Origin: Deltaproteobacteria bacterium
Lineage (GTDB): Bacteria; Myxococcota_A; Polyangia; Palsa-1104; JAEUJZ01
Length of the DNA: 9,556 nt
Assembly: GCA_017990795.1 (NCBI GenBank)
Contig: JAGNNG010000040.1
Coordinates: forward strand, 1 to 9,556
Direction: 5' to 3'
The notes beneath the pieces were generated by a model that saw only the letters and a program-made list of their open reading frames with translations, was not told the DNA's origin and did not search any database. Positions 6,757 through 9,556 of this stretch are shown here, piece by piece. The position numbers were made by a program, and so were the translations under genes. Position 1 is the first letter of the stretch; each line of letters opens with the position of its first letter.

Positions 6757-8142
6757 CTAGCGGCGTCCGATGCCGTAGTAGGTTAGGCCCAGCTCTCGTA
6801 GCTGTGCCGGGTCCCAGATGTTGCGACCGTCGAAGATCACCTGTCCGCGCAGCAGCTTGCTAAGGCGGCGGAAGTTGGGCTGACGGAACTGACGCCACTC
6901 CGTACACAGGCACAGCGCGTCGGAACCTGTGGCCGCAGCGTAGGCGTCCTCGAAGTACGTCACGGCGCTGGCTGCGCTTCCGAGTAGCGGCTGCAGGGCC
7001 TCGGCAGCGCGGGCATTGGCGATGGGATCGCTGACACGAACTTGGGCGCCTCGCGCGACCAGCTCGACGATCAGCTGGAGCGCTGGGGCTTCGCGCACAT
7101 CGTCCGTCTCAGGCTTAAACGCCAGACCCCAGATGGCCACCGTCTTGCCTGTCAGCGAGGCCGGCTGCGCCAAGCTGAGCCCAAAGTGCGAAAGCAGCTT
7201 GGAAAGCAGCAGTAACTTTTGCTGCTGATTGATGTTCTCCGTCGCTGCTACCAGGGGTAACGGCATGCCGTGCTGCTGGGCGCAGGCAAGCAGCGCGCGC
7301 GTGTCTTTGGGAAAGCAGGAGCCGCCATAGCCGACGCCGGGGAACAAAAAGCGCGGGCCGATGCGAGTGTCCATTCCCATGCCACGCCGGACCAGCTCGA
7401 CATCGGCACCGACGCGCTCGCACAGGTTCGCGATGTCGTTGATAAACGAGATGCGCATCGCCAGGTAAGCGTTGCAGGCGTACTTGGTAAGCTCTGCCGA
7501 GCGCGCGTCGGTGATGAGCAGCCGGTCATTGGTGCGCACCACCGGCGCGTACAGCCTGCGCATGACGGTACGCGCCCGCTCGTCGACAAGGCCAAAATCC
7601 GAGCCCGCAGCTGGGCCCGATTCTGGGCCAACACCGACGATAACTCGCATGGGATGCAAGAAGTCTTCGATGGCCGCGCCTTCTTTTAGAAACTCAGGAT
7701 TGCTGACGACGGCGAAGCTGCGCTGGGAGTGACGGGCGACGATGTTGCGGACGCGCTCAGCAGTACCGACGGGCACCGTCGATTTGTTGACCAGCACGGT
7801 GAAGTCGCTTTGCAGGGCTGCTCCGACAGCGGCGGCGGCGCTATCAACCTGGCTCAAGTCGGCACTGCCGTCGGGCAGCGGCGGGGTTCCGACGCACAGC
7901 AGCACGACATCGGCATCGGCCACGGCGACGGCAATATCGGTTGTAAAGGACAGTCGGCCACCGGCCACGTTGTCACGGATTAGCTCGGCGAGACCTGGCT
8001 CGTGGATGGGCACTTCGCCGGCCTGCAGGCGCCGGATGCGGCTGGCATCGATATCGACGCAGGTGACATCGTTGCCAAAGTCAGCAAAGCCTGCGCCCGC
8101 CACCAGTCCGACATAGCCTGTACCAATCACGCCCAGCTTCAT
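6757..8142 (-). CDS. ugd: UDP-glucose 6-dehydrogenase
   Basis: This cytoplasmic enzyme oxidises UDP-glucose twice with NAD+ to UDP-glucuronate, a precursor for capsule, exopolysaccharide or lipid sugars. The protein is 461 residues, close to family length. It has GTGYVG at 7-12, KSTVPVGT at 120-127, NPEFLKEG at 148-155 (Glu150, Glu154), Lys220, Asn224, and the active-site loop GGSCFPKD with Cys276 and Asp280. These spacings match the Streptococcus pyogenes enzyme at a constant offset of 16. The C-terminal UDP-binding domain (about 332-461) contains GLAFKPETDDVREAP and ends in FDGRNIWD. A start 24 codons upstream (8214) is open, but the family begins MKLGVIGTGY and a good ribosome site precedes this ATG. 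About 12 extra residues (GPESGPAAGSDF) sit near 172-183 between the Rossmann domain and the linker helix. The gene converges on the operon with a 17-base gap and no visible terminator. Confidence 0.96.
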   Translation of the reverse strand: MKLGVIGTGYVGLVAGAGFADFGNDVTCVDIDASRIRRLQAGEVPIHEPGLAELIRDNVAGGRLSFTTDIAVAVADADVVLLCVGTPPLPDGSADLSQVDSAAAAVGAALQSDFTVLVNKSTVPVGTAERVRNIVARHSQRSFAVVSNPEFLKEGAAIEDFLHPMRVIVGVGPESGPAAGSDFGLVDERARTVMRRLYAPVVRTNDRLLITDARSAELTKYACNAYLAMRISFINDIANLCERVGADVELVRRGMGMDTRIGPRFLFPGVGYGGSCFPKDTRALLACAQQHGMPLPLVAATENINQQQKLLLLSKLLSHFGLSLAQPASLTGKTVAIWGLAFKPETDDVREAPALQLIVELVARGAQVRVSDPIANARAAEALQPLLGSAASAVTYFEDAYAAATGSDALCLCTEWRQFRQPNFRRLSKLLRGQVIFDGRNIWDPAQLRELGLTYYGIGRR

Positions 8143-8282
8143 GACAAACGGTCCTTCCGACGGTGAAAAAGTCTTGGAGGCGACCCCGCACGAGGTTTTC
8201 GCGCCCAAAAACATGAAGGCGAAGAAGTGGCCCAGCTTGCGTTGGATGTGGCTTGGGAATCAAGCGCTGTCGCTGCGAAAAA
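8143..8282 (-). other. Intergenic region between the S8 peptidase gene and ugd
   Basis: This 140-base gap lies downstream of the peptidase stop and upstream of ugd. Apart from the ugd ribosome site I see no clear promoter pair. A TTTTT run directly follows the peptidase TGA (minus strand), but no stem precedes it. A weak AGCG/CGCT hairpin follows it and has no T tract, so no terminator can be called. ugd may have its own promoter here or be read through from the peptidase gene. Confidence 0.4.
8152..8158 (-). promoter_or_regulatory. Ribosome binding site of ugd
   Basis: On the minus strand this reads GGAAGGA, 9 bases before the ATG at 8142. It supports that start over the upstream in-frame ATG at 8214, which would add 24 non-conserved residues. 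Confidence 0.65.
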
Positions 8283-9556
8283 TCAGTCGGCCAGCGTGCG
8301 CGGATGGCCTTGCAGGATCGCTCGCCACGCATCGACTCGGCCTGCGCCGAAGGCATCGTCTCGGCCCGGTGCGCCAAGGTCCACCGCCGACTCGCTGAGC
8401 AGCTGACGAAGCTCGGCTGCTGTCAGGCTTGGGTATGCGGACCACACCAGCGCGGCCACGCCAGCCACCACCGGAGCGGCCATGCTGGTGCCGTCAAAAG
8501 TGGCGTAGTCGCTTGCATTTATTGCGGCGGCGGCGCGGACCAACTGACCTTTTGGCGGCGCTTGCAGTTGCTCCAGCAGAAACTCTCCGTCGCCCGCAGC
8601 TAGGCCCAGCACTGGAATGGGCTGGCCGGTGCCCAGGCTGATGCTGTCGAGGATTCCTCCCGCCGTGGCCGCGTCGCCGTAGCGGTGGTTGTATAGGAGC
8701 ACGCCAGCGGCTCCCTGCTCGCGCGCTCTGCGTAGCTTGTCGGCAAACGGAATGGCGGTCTGGCCTGGGCCTGCCGGTCCGCGCGAGATGAGCGCGATCT
8801 TGTCGACAGGTGCGCAGGCACTGACGTCGGTTAGGCTACCAAAGCCGCAGCTGACCAGCGCCGTACTGGGTAGGCTGGTTCCAGAGCTGCCGATGGGCAA
8901 GGTTGCCGAAAGTGCCACCGCAGGCTGACCGTCAAGCTGCACCTGGGCGCTGACTTCGCGCTCGCCGGTACGGACCGGCACCGTCGAGTAGACGCCTTCA
9001 CCTGGGGCCGAGATACGAACGCTGCTACCGGTCGCCGAAAAAGCGGCAATCTCTTCGGAACGTGTGGTGGCACCGACGGAAAATGACTCAGGATAGGAGC
9101 CCGGAAAAGTCTTGGTCGCGGTCAAGATCTTGCCCGACGCTGCGTCTTCAGAGTTGCCAGCCGCGACCACCACCAACAGTCCCGCTTGCGTGGCTTGCTG
9201 GATGGCGCGGTGCTCAAGCTCGCTGTCGTGGGTGCCGCCCAGGCTTAGGTTGAGGATGTTTACCTTGTCGCGGATGGCCATCTCGATGGCGGCGATGATG
9301 TCTGAGTCCGCCGCGCCAATCTGGCCCTGACGCGCCTGGAAGACCTGATAGATGTGCAGGGTTGCTTCCGGGGCGATACCGACCATGCCGGCTCCGTTGC
9401 TGGGGGCGGCGATGATGCCAGCGACGTGAGTGCCGTGCTCGCTGACGGCGGCGTAGTTGCCGTTGCTGGTGGCAAAGTTATAGCCAGCGCCCAGGTTCTG
9501 CGGGCGATCCGGGTGGCCAGAGCTAGGGCCGCTGTCGTAGCCAGTGTCGAGGATGC
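8283..9556 (-). CDS. Subtilisin-like serine peptidase (S8) with inserted PA domain (N-terminus outside window)
   Basis: The frame is open to the window edge, giving 424 codons including the stop, with the N-terminus (signal peptide and propeptide, if any) missing. The catalytic triad is intact: Asp in the ILDTGYDSG motif (codon 9546-9548), His in HGTHVAG (codon 9435-9437), and Ser in GTSMAAP (codon 8484-8486). The oxyanion Asn lies in VVAAGNSED (codon 9153-9155). Between the Asn and Ser blocks, at about 8562-8864, lies a protease-associated (PA) domain, recognisable by DKIALISRG, an FADKLRRA helix and GAAGVLLYN. In subtilases the PA domain usually affects substrate access or protein binding. 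A pair of Cys at the start of this insert (CGFGSLTDVSAC) could form a disulfide, which hints at export. The protein ends about 66 residues after the catalytic Ser with no added C-terminal domain or anchor. A start at 9386 can be ruled out because the Asp and His motifs lie upstream of it. Confidence 0.95.
   Translation of the reverse strand, partial: ILDTGYDSGPSSGHPDRPQNLGAGYNFATSNGNYAAVSEHGTHVAGIIAAPSNGAGMVGIAPEATLHIYQVFQARQGQIGAADSDIIAAIEMAIRDKVNILNLSLGGTHDSELEHRAIQQATQAGLLVVVAAGNSEDAASGKILTATKTFPGSYPESFSVGATTRSEEIAAFSATGSSVRISAPGEGVYSTVPVRTGEREVSAQVQLDGQPAVALSATLPIGSSGTSLPSTALVSCGFGSLTDVSACAPVDKIALISRGPAGPGQTAIPFADKLRRAREQGAAGVLLYNHRYGDAATAGGILDSISLGTGQPIPVLGLAAGDGEFLLEQLQAPPKGQLVRAAAAINASDYATFDGTSMAAPVVAGVAALVWSAYPSLTAAELRQLLSESAVDLGAPGRDDAFGAGRVDAWRAILQGHPRTLAD

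Noticed and set aside
8143..8214. A 24-codon N-terminal extension of ugd starting at the ATG at 8214
   Set aside because: The Ugd family begins at MKLGVIGTGY, and a well-placed ribosome site lies before the inner ATG. The extension resembles no targeting signal.
8262..8282. TTTTT run just after the peptidase stop as a terminator
   Set aside because: No GC-rich stem precedes the T run on the minus strand, and the small AGCG/CGCT hairpin lies after it.

Overview
The window is dense, high-GC bacterial DNA (GC roughly in the mid-60s percent by eye). It holds seven protein genes, two of them cut by the window edges, and no RNA genes, mobile elements or CRISPR arrays that I can see. The protein repertoire (a VWA/glutamine-amidotransferase-like membrane protein, a PA-domain subtilase, lineage-odd ETF-like proteins) and the composition would suit a Myxococcota or other delta-proteobacterial-type genome. 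That placement is an inference from style, not from any marker gene.

Layout. Positions 1-1785 (+) are the 3' part of a membrane-anchored von Willebrand A protein. A 192-base gap follows, holding inverted and direct repeats and then a good ribosome binding site. Positions 1978-6739 (+) are a tight four-gene operon joined by TAGTG and ATGA overlaps and a 3-base gap: a short-chain dehydrogenase/reductase, an ETF-alpha-like protein, an ETF-beta-like protein, and a protein shaped like an NDP-forming acyl-CoA synthetase. This operon converges, with a 17-base gap, on two minus-strand genes: ugd (UDP-glucose 6-dehydrogenase, 6757-8142) and, upstream of it, a subtilisin-like S8 peptidase with an inserted PA domain (8283 to the window edge).

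The operon is the main point of interest. The dehydrogenase keeps a full catalytic set, but its three partners each appear to have lost the residues that define their families. The ETF-alpha-like protein has no recognisable FAD domain and instead ends in a long Pro/Ser/Thr/Ala-rich tail. The ETF-beta-like protein lacks the NPFDE-type segment and the DD...QTG nucleotide loop. The synthetase-like protein aligns without gaps over the phospho-histidine loop but has Ala in place of His, and it lacks the ATP-grasp lysine and the Asn-Pro metal motif. The reading frames are long, intact and translationally coupled, so they look like maintained genes rather than decaying ones. I infer a complex built from pseudo-enzymes, of unknown function, working with one active dehydrogenase. 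All these calls come from reading motifs by eye; no database search was possible.
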